Shown here: positions 1 through 9,450 of the stretch, piece after piece | How positions within the stretch are numbered: the stretch's first letter is position 1 | Layout: every line of letters starts with the position of its first letter | Origin: Niveibacterium sp. 24ML | GTDB lineage: Bacteria > Pseudomonadota > Gammaproteobacteria > Burkholderiales > Rhodocyclaceae | Assembly: GCF_026586805.1 (NCBI RefSeq) | Contig: NZ_JAPFHA010000002.1 | Coordinates: 186,001-250,000 of the forward strand | Length of the DNA: 64,000 nucleotides | Direction of reading: 5' to 3' | The notes under the pieces: generated by a model | Seen by the model: the letters and a program-made list of their open reading frames with translations, nothing else | The model's database searches: none | Told to the model about the DNA's origin: nothing | Made by a program: the position numbers and the translations under genes

Positions 1-758
1 CCAAGGCTTACGAGAAGGAACTCAAGCGCCTGCATGTTGAATTGGTGAAACTGCAACAATGGGTCGTCGCCAAGGGCCTGAAGGTCTGCATCGTTTTTGA
101 AGGGCGCGATGGCGCGGGCAAGGGCGGCACGATCAAGGCGATCACAGAGCGAGTCAGTCCGCGTGTGTTCCGGGTTGTGGCGCTGCCTGCACCGACCGAG
201 CGCGAAAAGACGCAGATGTATATCCAGCGCTATATCCCCCACTTCCCCGCGGCGGGTGAAGTCGTGATCTTCGATCGCAGTTGGTACAACCGCGCAGGGG
301 TCGAGCGCGTGATGGGCTTCGCCAAGCCCGAGCAGGTCGAGAAGTTTCTTGACGTCGTGCCGATGGTCGAAAAGGCAATGGTCGAGTCCGGCATCATCCT
401 GCTCAAGTACTGGCTTGAAGTCAGCCCCGAAGAACAGGAGCGCCGCCTGCGCGACCGCATCGACGACGGACGCAAGGTCTGGAAGCTGACCGCGATGGAT
501 GTGAAGTCCTTCGACAAGTGGGACGACTACACCGTGGCGCGCGACGCGATGTTTGCCAAGACCGATTCGTCCTGGGCGCCGTGGTTTGCCGCGCGCTCGG
601 AAGACAAGAAGAAGGTGCGGCTGAATGTCATCAGCCACCTGCTGGCACATGTGCCGTACGAAGAAATCCCGGCCGAAAAGGTCAAGCTGCCCAAGCGCAA
701 GATCGGCAAGGTCAAAGCCGCCGAATACCCGTTCAAGTACGTGCCTGAGAAATACTGA
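1..758 (+). CDS. ppk2: Polyphosphate kinase 2 (PPK2), 5' end missing
   Basis: The reading frame is already open at the window's left edge (frame beginning at base 3), so the start codon and N-terminus lie outside. PPK2 enzymes phosphorylate nucleotides using polyphosphate in the cytoplasm. The visible part has the Walker A motif FEGRDGAGKGGTI, the Walker B/lid segment DRSWYNRAGVERVMGF, and a C-terminus ending VPEKY, all typical of one-domain PPK2. Whether it prefers GDP, ADP or AMP cannot be decided here. It ends just before a strong hairpin terminator and converges on a SulP transporter gene. Confidence 0.93.
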   Translation, partial: KAYEKELKRLHVELVKLQQWVVAKGLKVCIVFEGRDGAGKGGTIKAITERVSPRVFRVVALPAPTEREKTQMYIQRYIPHFPAAGEVVIFDRSWYNRAGVERVMGFAKPEQVEKFLDVVPMVEKAMVESGIILLKYWLEVSPEEQERRLRDRIDDGRKVWKLTAMDVKSFDKWDDYTVARDAMFAKTDSSWAPWFAARSEDKKKVRLNVISHLLAHVPYEEIPAEKVKLPKRKIGKVKAAEYPFKYVPEKY

Positions 759-801
759 TCCGCCCGGCCGGCATCCAGGTGCCGGCCGAATCGGACGCCG
801 C

Positions 802-828
802 AGAAACCCGCTCAGGCGGGTTTCTTGT
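802..828. terminator. Hairpin terminator between ppk2 and sulP
   Basis: Stem AGAAACCCGC / GCGGGTTTCT with a 4-base TCAG loop, followed on the plus strand by TTGTTTT. It terminates ppk2 and overlaps the stop codon of the convergent SulP gene, so it may act in both directions. A second GC-rich hairpin (about 765-786) lies directly upstream. Confidence 0.8.
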
Positions 829-2485
829 TTTGGGCGACGTAGCGCTCGATGGCCGTCTGCGCGTTGAAGAACATGCGCTCCCGCCCAAGGCGCTCTGCCA
901 GGCCGGCGTGTTGAACCATGGTCAGCGCGTCCGGGTTAAGGCCCGCCAGCCACAAGGTGATGCCGCGCTCGGCCACCCGCTTGTCACCGTCGGCCAGCAT
1001 CTGCAGCGCCGAGTACTCGATATCCGGCACCCGGCTCATGTCGAGCACCACCACGCGCGGCTTGTGCTCTGCCATCAGCTCGTTCAGCCGGTCGGCAATC
1101 ACGTTGGCGTTGAGAAAGAAGATCCGCCCCTCGGGCCGCACCACCATCAGCCCCTCAAAGCGTTCGTCCTCCGGGTGCTCGGCCGAGAGCGGGCGCAGCA
1201 CATCGGTGCCCGGCTTGCGGCCCAGCACGTGCACATGCGGTCGTGCGGTCTGGCTGGCCAGGCCCAGCAGCGAAATGATGATCGCCACCAGAATGCCGTT
1301 GAGCGTGCCGAACAGCAGCACCCCGAGCATCGCCGCGCAGGCCCAGCGGAATTCCATGTTGCGGATCTTGCGGATCGCGATGAATTCCTTCGGCTGGATC
1401 AGCCCCACTGAATACACGATCACCACCGCCGCGAGCGTCGCGTTGGGCAGCAGGCCGAGCATCGGCGCGAGCAACAGCATCGTTGCCAGCGCCGCACCCG
1501 CGGTGACCAGCGAGGCCTTCTGCGATTGCGCGCCGGCCGAGCGGGCCACGGCCGTTTGCGAGGTGCCGCCGCCAGCCGGCATCGCACCCAGGAAGGCGCC
1601 CCCCAGATTGGCCGCGCCGGTGGCGATCAGCTCACGATTGGCGTTGACTCGCGGCTCGTCGTTGCGTGCAAACGCGCGGCCCGCAGCAATCGTTTCGGTG
1701 AAGCTCATCAGCGCAATGCCGGCCGCGCCGGGCACAAGTTGGGCGAGTAGCGATACGTCTGGCAGCGTCAGCGAAGGGAAGCCCTGCGGAATCTGCCCAA
1801 CGATCGACACCCCCATCGCCTGCAGGCCGATCAGCCATGACGCGGCGATGCCGCCCCCCACCGCCACCAGTGGCGCAGGCGAATGCGGCCAGAGCTTCTC
1901 CATGCCGATCAGCACCACCAGCGTGGCGAGCGCCACCAGCGCCGTCAGCATCGAAGCGTCGGGCACATGCTGCACAACCGAGATCAGATCCTGGAAGAAA
2001 CCCTGCTTGGTGATGTGCAGGCCCAGCAGCTTCGGCACCTGATCAAGCAGGATCACCAAGCCGATGCCCGCCTTGAAGCCGGTGAGAACCGGCGTCGAAA
2101 TGAAATTCGCCACAAAGCCCAGGCGCAGCGCGGCGGCCAGCATCAGCATCACGCCCACCAGCGCGCTCAGCGTTGCCGCCGCTGTCAGCAGCTTGGCCGG
2201 ATCGCCGTCTGGCACCACCAGCGCCAGCTCGGTGCCCGCCAGAATCGCGAGCGTGGTGGTAGAGCTGACACTGAGCACGCGCGAGGTGCCAAGCAGCGCG
2301 TAGATCACCATCGGGATCAGCGCCGTGTACAAGCCCACGGCAACCGGCAAACCAGCCACGGTGGCATAGGCCATCGCCTTGGGCAGCACCACCGCCGCAG
2401 CGGTGAGCCCGGCGATCACATCGAATCGCAGCGTCGGGCTGCCAGCCGGCGGCGCCGGTGGGGCAGCGGTAGGGGCGTGGCTCAT
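812..2485 (-). CDS. SulP family inorganic anion transporter with STAS domain
   Basis: A 557-residue inner-membrane carrier with the SulP layout: about 10-14 hydrophobic segments over residues 20-410 and a cytoplasmic C-terminal STAS domain (about 430-550) containing VVVLDMSRVPDIEYSAL. The N-terminal SulP signature appears as GLTAAAVVLPKAMAYATVAG. The family moves sulfate, bicarbonate or other anions in symport or exchange; the substrate cannot be read from sequence. It is not next to a carbonic anhydrase or sulfur-assimilation gene. A second, diverged SulP gene lies at 49.1-50.8 kb. Confidence 0.9.
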   Translation of the reverse strand: MSHAPTAAPPAPPAGSPTLRFDVIAGLTAAAVVLPKAMAYATVAGLPVAVGLYTALIPMVIYALLGTSRVLSVSSTTTLAILAGTELALVVPDGDPAKLLTAAATLSALVGVMLMLAAALRLGFVANFISTPVLTGFKAGIGLVILLDQVPKLLGLHITKQGFFQDLISVVQHVPDASMLTALVALATLVVLIGMEKLWPHSPAPLVAVGGGIAASWLIGLQAMGVSIVGQIPQGFPSLTLPDVSLLAQLVPGAAGIALMSFTETIAAGRAFARNDEPRVNANRELIATGAANLGGAFLGAMPAGGGTSQTAVARSAGAQSQKASLVTAGAALATMLLLAPMLGLLPNATLAAVVIVYSVGLIQPKEFIAIRKIRNMEFRWACAAMLGVLLFGTLNGILVAIIISLLGLASQTARPHVHVLGRKPGTDVLRPLSAEHPEDERFEGLMVVRPEGRIFFLNANVIADRLNELMAEHKPRVVVLDMSRVPDIEYSALQMLADGDKRVAERGITLWLAGLNPDALTMVQHAGLAERLGRERMFFNAQTAIERYVAQNKKPA

Positions 2486-2553
2486 GTGGCGACTCCTGAT
2501 GGACGAATGTCGCCGATTATGCGCCCCGTGTAGGCGTGCCGATAGCCGCGCCG

Positions 2554-3021
2554 CTATGCGCTTGGCTTGGGGCGATGCGCGGGCTTGAGCCGGATGTACA
2601 CCGTCTTGCTGACTTTCGCGATCAGCCGATCGTCCGCACCGAGCACATCCACATGAAAGCTCGGCAGGTACTTGTCGCCGCCGCGCGTCTGCTCGGTCAC
2701 GTCCGCGATCTGCGCGTCATTCATGCGGAACCGCGCGGTGACCGTGCCCCGCCCCGGTGCCACGAACTCGATGCTCGCCGCGCGATCCCACACCAGATAC
2801 TTCGGCCCCAGGATGTGCATCAGCATCAACATGAAGAACGGGTCGGTCATCGAAAACAGATTGCCGCCGAAGTGGCTGCCGACGTAATTGCGGTTGTACC
2901 AATGCAGCTTCAGCGCCACATCCACTTCGCGGAAGTCGTCCGAAATCCGCTTGACGCGGATGCCGGCGAAAAAAAAGGGCGGCCAGAAGTTCATCAGGCG
3001 GCGCAGCGTGCTGGCTTTCAT
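2554..3021 (-). CDS. DUF4442 hotdog-fold protein
   Basis: A 155-residue protein of the DUF4442 family, related in fold to acyl-CoA thioesterases. Visible family traits are the N-terminal RLMNFWPPFFFAGIRV, the motif NYVGSHFGGNLFSMTDPFFM and the C-terminal VSKTVYIRLKP. The ATG at 3021 is preferred because AAGGA precedes it; an upstream in-frame start at 3051 lacks one. No substrate is known. It stands alone, 68 bp from the start of the SulP gene. Confidence 0.85.
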   Translation of the reverse strand: MKASTLRRLMNFWPPFFFAGIRVKRISDDFREVDVALKLHWYNRNYVGSHFGGNLFSMTDPFFMLMLMHILGPKYLVWDRAASIEFVAPGRGTVTARFRMNDAQIADVTEQTRGGDKYLPSFHVDVLGADDRLIAKVSKTVYIRLKPAHRPKPSA

Positions 3022-3164
3022 CGCAGTCCTTGCTTGGGCAGGTAGCGGCATTCTGCAGCAAGCGCAAGGCGCTGGCGATCAGGGCAATCCGCGCGCGCTC
3101 AGGCGTAGCGCGGCAGGCGCATTGCTTCATGGGGGGGGCCATTGGGCCTGTGATGGCTGTCGCG

Positions 3165-3770
3165 CTAGCTCACCGCCATCAAGTTGCGCCGCGCTTGCGC
3201 TTCAAAGCGTTCGCGGAAATGGGCCGTGCTGTAAATGCTGGGGCGCGCGAGAAATGCGCGCAGCACGCTGCGGCGCTTGAGCTTGTACACCACCCCCGGC
3301 ACCCAACTGTATTCCGCCCGAACCTGCTTGTCATACTCGGCAAAGCGCTCCGGCGCTGCGCCCAGGATCGCAAGGTCGATGTCGACGAGCACTTGCTCGT
3401 CAGGCTGCACCGGCGTCGAGTCATGCCGCGTCGCCATGATCAACAGCTCGACGCGTCCCCGCGTAGCCTCACTCGCCCCACAGGCCGCAAGCGTCCGCAT
3501 CGCCCAATCGGCGCTTTGTCGCTCATTGTCCTTGCCGCGCACATCGTAGACCGCGTCGTGAAACCAAAGCGCAATCGCAAGCTCACCCGGATGTCGGGCC
3601 AGGTGGCAAACGTCCTCGAAGTGTGTCACGCACTCCGTTAAATGCTGAAGCGAGTGGTAATGCCGCTGTGCTTCCTGGTACGCAGCGACGAGCTGCTCAA
3701 ACAGCCCTGATGGTGGCTGTAGCCCGAGATCAGACCAAGCCTTGGTCCATGAGGTTTCGAGGATGCTCAT
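3165..3770 (-). CDS. HD-superfamily metal-dependent phosphohydrolase (predicted)
   Basis: About 201 residues from the ATG at 3770 (a second ATG two codons upstream is also possible). It carries the HD pattern: HYHSLQHL near residue 40, then ALWFHDAVYD with the HD doublet, then a later D in VDIDLAILG. This fits the predicted HD phosphohydrolases that follow the RxYHxxxHL pattern. The substrate is unknown. The open frame extends further upstream (to 4019), but that part is low-complexity reading through the decayed antitoxin region and is not considered coding. Confidence 0.82.
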   Translation of the reverse strand: MSILETSWTKAWSDLGLQPPSGLFEQLVAAYQEAQRHYHSLQHLTECVTHFEDVCHLARHPGELAIALWFHDAVYDVRGKDNERQSADWAMRTLAACGASEATRGRVELLIMATRHDSTPVQPDEQVLVDIDLAILGAAPERFAEYDKQVRAEYSWVPGVVYKLKRRSVLRAFLARPSIYSTAHFRERFEAQARRNLMAVS

Positions 3771-3891
3771 TCGCATTGACGAAGATTTGGGCTGACCGGT
3801 CGCCGCAGCGGGATGCGCGGAGGAAATCCGCGTGCGCGGCATTGGAGTGCTCTGCTGACCGCCATGCTTGACCGCCGAGACGGTATCTACA

Positions 3892-4141
3892 CGGCTTGCG
3901 CTTCGCTTGCCACAGGTCGTAAGCGACTTGTTGTATCGACAGGGCGTCCGCGCGTGCCCCGTCGACCTCGGATCGCCAGGCTTCCAGGCGCCGTACATTG
4001 TCGATCGAAACGGCCGCACGGCCGTTCAGCACTCGTGGCAGCGCGGCCTCCGGTCAAGCCGAGTTCCGGCATGACTTTCTCGCACAGGACTTCGCCAGGG
4101 TGGCTCGGTTCTTCGGCCGATCGCAAGATCTCTGCACTCAT
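3892..4141 (-). pseudogene. Decayed HigA-type (XRE) antitoxin
   Basis: The ATG at 4141 overlaps the hipA stop codon as ATGA, so the gene was probably translationally coupled to hipA. The first frame reads SHPGEVLCEKVMPELGLT, the HigA N-terminal signature, and then fails. From about 4032 a different frame continues the same family: VLNGRAAVSIDNVRRLEAW and later VAYDLWQAKRK. About eight or more residues of the helix-turn-helix between the two parts are missing and the frame is shifted. It therefore looks like an antitoxin gene inactivated by a deletion and frameshift. No HigB toxin is seen. Confidence 0.75.
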
Positions 4142-5382
4142 GTCGTGGCACCGATTAACGCGAACTGGGCGTCGAAGTGGCGCCGCAGCACGTGCAACAT
4201 CTCGTCGTTCGCGCCATGCGCTTGCATGGTCACATACCACTGGTCCCGGACCGTCTGAATAATCTCGTCGATGATCTTGGCGGCTTCTGCAGGCCCGAGT
4301 CCGAAGTGCGGCGCAGCCTCGCGAGCCAGGTCAAGGTGTGCGTCGTATCGGCCCGGCAGAATCGCCAGTTCTTGGCGTCCCAGGTTGTGGCGCTGGGGAA
4401 CAAGGTCAAACGCGGGCGAAAGTCGATAGTGGCCGTGTCCGACGTGCAGCACGCCATGATTCTTGATGTGATCGTCGGTGTTGTCGATCGCCATGTTGAA
4501 CACCATACGCCTGAAGAGCTCGACAACGTCGAGGGTCGGCGCGAAAGAGATGCGCCGCAGCACTTGGGCGAACTCGACGTAACTGCCGGCGGAGGATTCG
4601 TAGGGCACATCGAGTAGCGCGGACGCGGAGAGAAAGTGGAAACGGAGCTCGTCAGCGATGGGGCCTTCCCGATCGAAGCGCCGCAGCACCAGGGCGTTGC
4701 CACGCCGGATAGGCTGCAGGAAGTACTGCGGAACGCGAATGCCGCAGGTCCTGGCCAAGCCTAGCGAGCCAGCCTCAAGCACCTGTACGTCAACTTCATC
4801 GTCTCGGGCTGGGAACTTGGCGATATGTCGGCGCCCTTCATGGATGAAGCTTGCCTTAGGGCGTGCACCGCCGAGGCTTCCACCCTGCTGCAGCAATCGC
4901 TGCAGCGCCTTCGGTATCTCCATGTGGTATTCGAGTCGGTGCGCGGCATCGGCCAGGGCGTCCAGTTCGAACAGATCCGCAGTGGGTTCCTCCGCCGGAA
5001 TCGGCAGCGTTTCCGAGAAGACCAACGCGCCGACGCGATCGGCGTTGGTTAGCAGAAGCACCTCGGTGTCATCCAGTTTCCGGCCGTACTTGGCTTCCAG
5101 CACCCAGCGTCCCCACGCATCAGGCAGTGCGTCGCACAAGGTCAGCGGCAGGGCGCCACCATCGCGCAGACGCTGCTCGGGCAGTTCGAACGGCTCTTGG
5201 CGTAGCGGCAGGTGTTCTGGGTTGAGGGAGATCATCTCCGGAGTGGTCAGGTAGCGGCGGCCGTAGGCGAACGACCCCGACTCGATCATGTCGCGGCGAA
5301 CGAGTTTGAGGATGCCTGCGGGCACGGGCTCGCGCTGTCCGATCGGAACTATGCCGACGTACAGCGTGCGCTCAGAAATCAC
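4138..5382 (-). CDS. hipA: HipA-like serine/threonine kinase toxin
   Basis: A 414-residue HipA family kinase, the toxin of a type II toxin-antitoxin pair. E. coli HipA phosphorylates glutamyl-tRNA synthetase and induces persistence. Visible: an N-terminal HipA domain, a glycine-rich loop GGSLGGARPKA near residue 195, the catalytic segment AIDNTDDHIKNHG, and the metal-binding AFDLVP. The kinase motifs all look intact. Its start overlaps the hipB antitoxin by 11 bp. Downstream it overlaps the higA-like remnant. The target in this organism is unknown. Confidence 0.92.
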   Translation of the reverse strand: MISERTLYVGIVPIGQREPVPAGILKLVRRDMIESGSFAYGRRYLTTPEMISLNPEHLPLRQEPFELPEQRLRDGGALPLTLCDALPDAWGRWVLEAKYGRKLDDTEVLLLTNADRVGALVFSETLPIPAEEPTADLFELDALADAAHRLEYHMEIPKALQRLLQQGGSLGGARPKASFIHEGRRHIAKFPARDDEVDVQVLEAGSLGLARTCGIRVPQYFLQPIRRGNALVLRRFDREGPIADELRFHFLSASALLDVPYESSAGSYVEFAQVLRRISFAPTLDVVELFRRMVFNMAIDNTDDHIKNHGVLHVGHGHYRLSPAFDLVPQRHNLGRQELAILPGRYDAHLDLAREAAPHFGLGPAEAAKIIDEIIQTVRDQWYVTMQAHGANDEMLHVLRRHFDAQFALIGATT

Positions 5383-5716
5383 GTTCGTCCTCGCTGATCA
5401 CGCCCGGTGCGGACGTGCCGGCCTTGCGCCGCACGCGCCGGCCGGCGGCTAGCGCAGCCGGCGCGGGCGCCACGGCGTCCAGGGTGTCGGCCTGGCCGAG
5501 CAGCCACAGAGCGTTCATCAGCACCCCCGTGCTGGTGGTGGGTTTGCCCGCTTCGAGCGCTCGGTAGGTGCCCGGCGAACAGAAGATCCGAGCGGCCATC
5601 TCCTGTACCGTCCAGCGGCTGAGCGTGCGATGGGCGCGCAGCCGCTCGCCCAGCCGTATCAATTTGGCGGCCGCTTCTGTGGGCAGGGCGGCGATTGCTC
5701 TTGAAGTTCTTGGCAT
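5372..5716 (-). CDS. hipB: HipB-like XRE antitoxin
   Basis: A 114-residue helix-turn-helix protein: LGERLRAHRTLSRWTVQEMA followed by a recognition helix around CSPGTYRALEAGKP. It is expected to bind and neutralise HipA and to repress its own promoter. An alanine- and arginine-rich tail follows the HTH. The gene precedes and overlaps hipA, the usual antitoxin-first order. A clear Shine-Dalgarno sequence is not seen at the chosen ATG. An AT-rich promoter lies immediately upstream. Confidence 0.88.
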   Translation of the reverse strand: MPRTSRAIAALPTEAAAKLIRLGERLRAHRTLSRWTVQEMAARIFCSPGTYRALEAGKPTTSTGVLMNALWLLGQADTLDAVAPAPAALAAGRRVRRKAGTSAPGVISEDERDF

Positions 5717-5748
5717 CGATATACCGGCGATTAAAGTGCTTTGCGGTC

Positions 5749-5776
5749 ATTATATTGACGGAAATGTAGAGGGCAA
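5749..5776 (-). promoter_or_regulatory. Predicted hipBA promoter
   Basis: On the minus strand, TTGCCC (5771-5776) is separated by 16 bases from a perfect TATAAT (5749-5754), 33 bases before the hipB ATG. The segment is much more AT-rich than its surroundings. A small palindrome TATCGATA lies by the hipB start codon and could be part of an operator. Confidence 0.6.
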
Positions 5777-5795
5777 GCGTTCGCTGTGCCCCCAA

Positions 5796-6359
5796 TCACC
5801 GTTCGAGATGCGGTGTCGCGTAGAGCCCAAGCCGCTCAAGCTTCTCGACGCTGATGCCTGCCAAGTCCTTCGTGCGCCGGCCGCAAAAGGGTCTCTCTGC
5901 GTCATCGACCAGAACGACACCGCTGGCGACGAGTTGCTGTTTGAAAACTCAAGCAGTTTTGATCGGCAGGGCGTCGAATTTCGTGCGCATTTGCGGCGCC
6001 GTCGAAAGATGGTTCATCACGTGGCTGGCGCGCAGAAAGAGCGCCGTTTCGAACTTGCCGCTTTCCAGACGGAAGGTGTCCCAGGTGTATGGGTGCTCGA
6101 AACGATTGGACTCAATTTCCGAGAGCAGGATTTCCGTGATCCAAACCCAGGGCAGGCGCACGCCATCGGTATCTGCGATGTGGCCGTTCATCTTGGCGAT
6201 CACGTCTTCGGTAAAACCAGTGGCGGCTGGATCAAACTCCGCGAGATCGCACAGCAAGTCCTGAGCTCGGTGCGGCTCCGCACCTTTGGACTGCTTCCCG
6301 TGACAGGGACTGCATGTTTGTCGGTGCATCATTCCCACCGCGTCCGAAAGACGCTCCAT
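5796..6359 (-). pseudogene. Hypothetical gene with an internal stop codon
   Basis: A minus-strand frame with protein-like composition (for example FEHPYTWDTFRLESGKFETA and LFLRASHVMNHLS) stops at TGA 5949-5951. The same frame reopens at once and runs 51 more sense codons, VFKQQLVASGVVLVDD to LERLGLYATPHLER, ending at a natural stop at 5796. Continuation in the same frame implies one nonsense mutation, for example AGA or CGA to TGA. The 5' side runs into the copA promoter, so the gene is probably also truncated; the ATG at 6359 is only one possible start. I do not recognise the family. Its neighbours suggest a remnant of mobile or accessory DNA. Confidence 0.6.
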
Positions 6360-6402
6360 CCTCGCCTTATCTGTGCTCGTTGAGCCGGGTCGCAATCGCC
6401 GC

Positions 6403-6433
6403 TTGACCTTCCCATCGTGGTAAGCCCAAGGCT
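6403..6433 (+). promoter_or_regulatory. CueR-type copper-responsive promoter of copA
   Basis: TTGACC (6403-6408) is followed by a 19-base spacer holding the imperfect dyad ACCTTCCC-ATC-GTGGTAAG. A long 19-base spacer with a central dyad beginning ACCTTCC is the mark of MerR-family CueR promoters, which control copper-efflux genes. The -10 element is weak (about 6428-6433). No cueR gene is in the window. Confidence 0.75.
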
Positions 6434-6466
6434 GTAAGCTCTTGCTACTGTTTTGGAGTGCCTGCC

Positions 6467-8884
6467 ATGAATGCGCCGCTTTCGCCCACACCGAATGAAG
6501 TCGACTTGCCGATCACCGGCATGAGCTGTGCCTCGTGCGTGGCGCGCTTGGAGCGCGCGCTGGGCGCGGTGCCGGGGGTGCGGGCGGTGAGCGTGAATCT
6601 GGCCACCGAGCGTGCGCGGATCGGCGGAGATGGGCCTCTGGATGTGGCGGCATTGCGGGCGGTGGTGCAGCAGACCGGCTTCGATGTGCCGCTGGCAGAG
6701 GTGGATATCGGTATCCAGGGCATGACTTGCTCCTCGTGTGTGGCGCGGGTGGAGAAGGGGCTCAAGCGGGTGCCGGGCGTGCTGGATGCGGCGGTGAACC
6801 TGGCCACCGAATCGGCGCGCATCCGCAGTTTGCCCGGCGTGACGCCGGATGCGCTGGCGGCGGCAGTGAGCGCGGTTGGCTTTACCCCGGTGCTCGCGCA
6901 GCCCGAAGCAGGCGAACCGGAAGTCGCGGATCGGCAGACCGAGGCCGCGCGTGCCGAGGGCTGGCGGGTGCTGCTGGCGGCGGCGCTGTCTTTGCCCCTG
7001 GTGCTGCCGATGGTCGCCGCGCTGTTCGACCAGCACTGGATGCTGCCGGGCGGGTTGCAACTGGTGTTGGCGACGCCGGTGCAGTTCTGGCTGGGTGCGC
7101 GCTTCTACCGCGCCGGCTGGCATGCGCTGCGGGCGCGCGCCGGCAACATGGATTTGCTGGTTGCCATTGGCACCTCGGCGGCCTGGGGCTTGTCGGTGTG
7201 GCAGTGGATTGGCGGCGGTGAGCATTTGTACTTTGAGGCCTCCGCCGTGGTGATCACGCTGGTGTTGCTGGGCAAGTGGCTGGAAGGGCGCGCGAAGCGG
7301 CAGACGGCGGCGGCGATCCGTGCCTTGCAGGCTTTGCGCCCCGACACCGCGCGCGTGCTCCGCCACGGCCGCGAGCAGATGCTGCCGCTCGCGCAACTGC
7401 GGCTGGGCGACAGTGTTGTCGTGCTGCCGGGCGAGCGGGTTGCGGTGGATGGCGAGATCCTTGAAGGCATCAGCCAGTTCGACGAATCGCTGATCACCGG
7501 CGAGAGCTTGCCGGTGGCGCGCGAAGTGGGCGAGCCGGTGATCGGTGGCGCGATCAACGGAGAGGGCAGGGTGGTGGTGCGCACCACGGCGCTGGGAGCC
7601 GAAAGCACGCTCGCCCGCATCATCCGGCTGGTTGAAAACGCGCAGGCCGCGAAGGCGCCGATCCAGCGGCAGGTGGATAAAGTCAGCGCGGTGTTCGTGC
7701 CGGTGGTGCTGGTGATTGCCTTGCTCACCTTCGCCGGCTGGTGGTTCGCCACCGGCGACTTCAGCAATGCGGTGATCAACGCGGTGGCGGTGATGGTGAT
7801 CGCCTGCCCGTGTGCGCTCGGGCTCGCGACGCCGGCCGCGATCATGGCTGGCACCGGGGTTGCGGCGAAGCACGGCATCCTGATCAAGGACGCTGAAGCG
7901 CTCGAGATCGCGCACAGCGTCGGCATTGTGGCCTTCGACAAGACCGGCACGCTCACCGAAGGCCGGCCCACGCTTGCCGACATCGCAGCGTTGGGCGATG
8001 AGGCCGCGCTGCTGGCCGACGCCGCTGCCCTGCAGGCCGGTAGCGCCCACCCGCTGGCGCAGGCGGTGCTCGACGCCGCCAAGGCGCGCGGCATTGCGGT
8101 GCCTGCCGCAAGCGACCTGCGCGCGCTGCCCGGCCGTGGTGTGGCCGGGGTGCTGAACGACACCGCCCTGCAGTTGGGCAACACCCGCCTGCTCGACGAA
8201 CTCGGGCTATCCGCGGGCGCTTTCGCTGCGCGTGCGGAGGCGCTGGCCGCGGCCGGGCGCACGGTGTCCTGGCTGATCGCCACGCCCGCGGGCGGTACGC
8301 CGCAGTTGCGCGGGCTGCTCGCCTTCGGCGATAGCGTCAAACCGCAGGCGATCGTTGCTGTACGCGAGCTGCGTGCCTTGGGTGTGAAGAGCGTGATGAT
8401 CACCGGCGACAACGCGGGCGCAGCCAAGGCGGTGGCCGATGAGCTGGGCATCGACGAGGTGCTCGCCAACGTGCTGCCGGGCGACAAGGCCGCGCGCGTG
8501 GCGGCGCTCAAGGCGGGCGGTGTGCGTGTTGCGATGGTGGGCGACGGCATCAACGATGCGCCGGCACTGGCCGCAGCGGACGTGGGCATCGCCATGGCCA
8601 CCGGCACCGAGGTGGCGATGCACGCCGCCGGCATCACGCTGATGCGCGGCGACCCGGCACTGATTGCCGATGCGCTGGATATCTCGCGCCGCACCTGGCG
8701 CAAGATCCGCCAGAACCTGTTCTGGGCCTTCGCCTACAACGTGGTCGGCATTCCGCTCGCGGCAGCCGGCATGCTCTCGCCGGTGATCGCCGGCGCGGCG
8801 ATGGCCTTTTCCAGCGTCAGCGTGATCACCAACGCGCTCCTGCTCACCCGCTGGCGCCCCGCGGCGCGAAAGCCACAAGGCTGA
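6467..8884 (+). CDS. copA: Copper-exporting P1B-type ATPase
   Basis: An 805-residue inner-membrane pump that exports Cu(I) using ATP. Two N-terminal metal-binding domains carry GMSCASC (about residue 19) and GMTCSSC (about 85). The intramembrane metal site CPCALG is near 446, the phosphorylation motif DKTGT near 491, and the hinge motif [10 protein letters not shown] near 691. The ATG at 6467 is chosen because GGAG (6455-6458) sits 8 bases upstream; a GTG at 6458 overlaps that ribosome site. The CueR-type promoter upstream agrees with a copper role. It is followed after 11 bp by a DUF1993 gene. Confidence 0.96.
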   Translation: MNAPLSPTPNEVDLPITGMSCASCVARLERALGAVPGVRAVSVNLATERARIGGDGPLDVAALRAVVQQTGFDVPLAEVDIGIQGMTCSSCVARVEKGLKRVPGVLDAAVNLATESARIRSLPGVTPDALAAAVSAVGFTPVLAQPEAGEPEVADRQTEAARAEGWRVLLAAALSLPLVLPMVAALFDQHWMLPGGLQLVLATPVQFWLGARFYRAGWHALRARAGNMDLLVAIGTSAAWGLSVWQWIGGGEHLYFEASAVVITLVLLGKWLEGRAKRQTAAAIRALQALRPDTARVLRHGREQMLPLAQLRLGDSVVVLPGERVAVDGEILEGISQFDESLITGESLPVAREVGEPVIGGAINGEGRVVVRTTALGAESTLARIIRLVENAQAAKAPIQRQVDKVSAVFVPVVLVIALLTFAGWWFATGDFSNAVINAVAVMVIACPCALGLATPAAIMAGTGVAAKHGILIKDAEALEIAHSVGIVAFDKTGTLTEGRPTLADIAALGDEAALLADAAALQAGSAHPLAQAVLDAAKARGIAVPAASDLRALPGRGVAGVLNDTALQLGNTRLLDELGLSAGAFAARAEALAAAGRTVSWLIATPAGGTPQLRGLLAFGDSVKPQAIVAVRELRALGVKSVMITGDNAGAAKAVADELGIDEVLANVLPGDKAARVAALKAGGVRVAMVGDGINDAPALAAADVGIAMATGTEVAMHAAGITLMRGDPALIADALDISRRTWRKIRQNLFWAFAYNVVGIPLAAAGMLSPVIAGAAMAFSSVSVITNALLLTRWRPAARKPQG

Positions 8885-8895
8885 GGACGAATCCG

Positions 8896-9429
8896 ATGAG
8901 CTGCTTACTTCACGCCGCCAGCGTTGCGGTGTTCTCGCGCTATCTGCGTCAACTCGACGGCATGCTTGCGAAGGCCGCGCAGCATGCCGCCACCCGGCCC
9001 GATGGCGAGGCGGCCTTGCTTGCCGCGCGGCTGGCGCCGGACATGTTCCCGCTGCGCCAGCAGATCAGCACCGCAACCGGCTTCACGCTGCGCGCCTGCG
9101 CACCGCTGGCTGGGTGTGAGGTGCCGCCAATGCCCCCAAGCGATGCCGACTTCGCCGCGCTGCGCGCGCGTGTGGCGTTTGCGCTGGACTGGCTTGCCGC
9201 TCTCCCGGCGGACGCAATCGAAGCCGGCGCGGTGCGCCCGGTTACCACCGTTGCCGGGCAGGCCACGCACACCTTGAGCGGGGCCGATTTCCTGCTGCAG
9301 TACGCGCTGCCCAACTTCTTTTTTCACCTCGGCATGGTCTACGCCATCCTGCGGGCGCAAGGCGTAGCGATCGGCAAGCCGGATTTCGACGGCTTTCACG
9401 CCTACGCGCCGGGCTTTCGTTTCAGCTAG
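8896..9429 (+). CDS. DUF1993 family protein
   Basis: A 177-residue helical protein of the DUF1993 family. Recognisable features are an N-terminal YLRQLDGMLAKAAQHA, the central region with APLAGCEVPPMP, and the C-terminal LLQYALPNFFFHLGMVYAI. No enzymatic activity is established for the family. It lies 11 bp after copA on the same strand and is probably co-transcribed, but nothing in it suggests copper binding. Confidence 0.85.
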   Translation: MSCLLHAASVAVFSRYLRQLDGMLAKAAQHAATRPDGEAALLAARLAPDMFPLRQQISTATGFTLRACAPLAGCEVPPMPPSDADFAALRARVAFALDWLAALPADAIEAGAVRPVTTVAGQATHTLSGADFLLQYALPNFFFHLGMVYAILRAQGVAIGKPDFDGFHAYAPGFRFS

Positions 9430-9450
9430 GCGAGGCCGCAAGCGGCGGCT

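Noticed and set aside
5949-6491. Intact 180-residue gene next to copA
   Set aside because: The N-terminal 44 residues run through the copA promoter and start, and the C-terminus continues after the first stop, so the open frame as such is not a natural gene.
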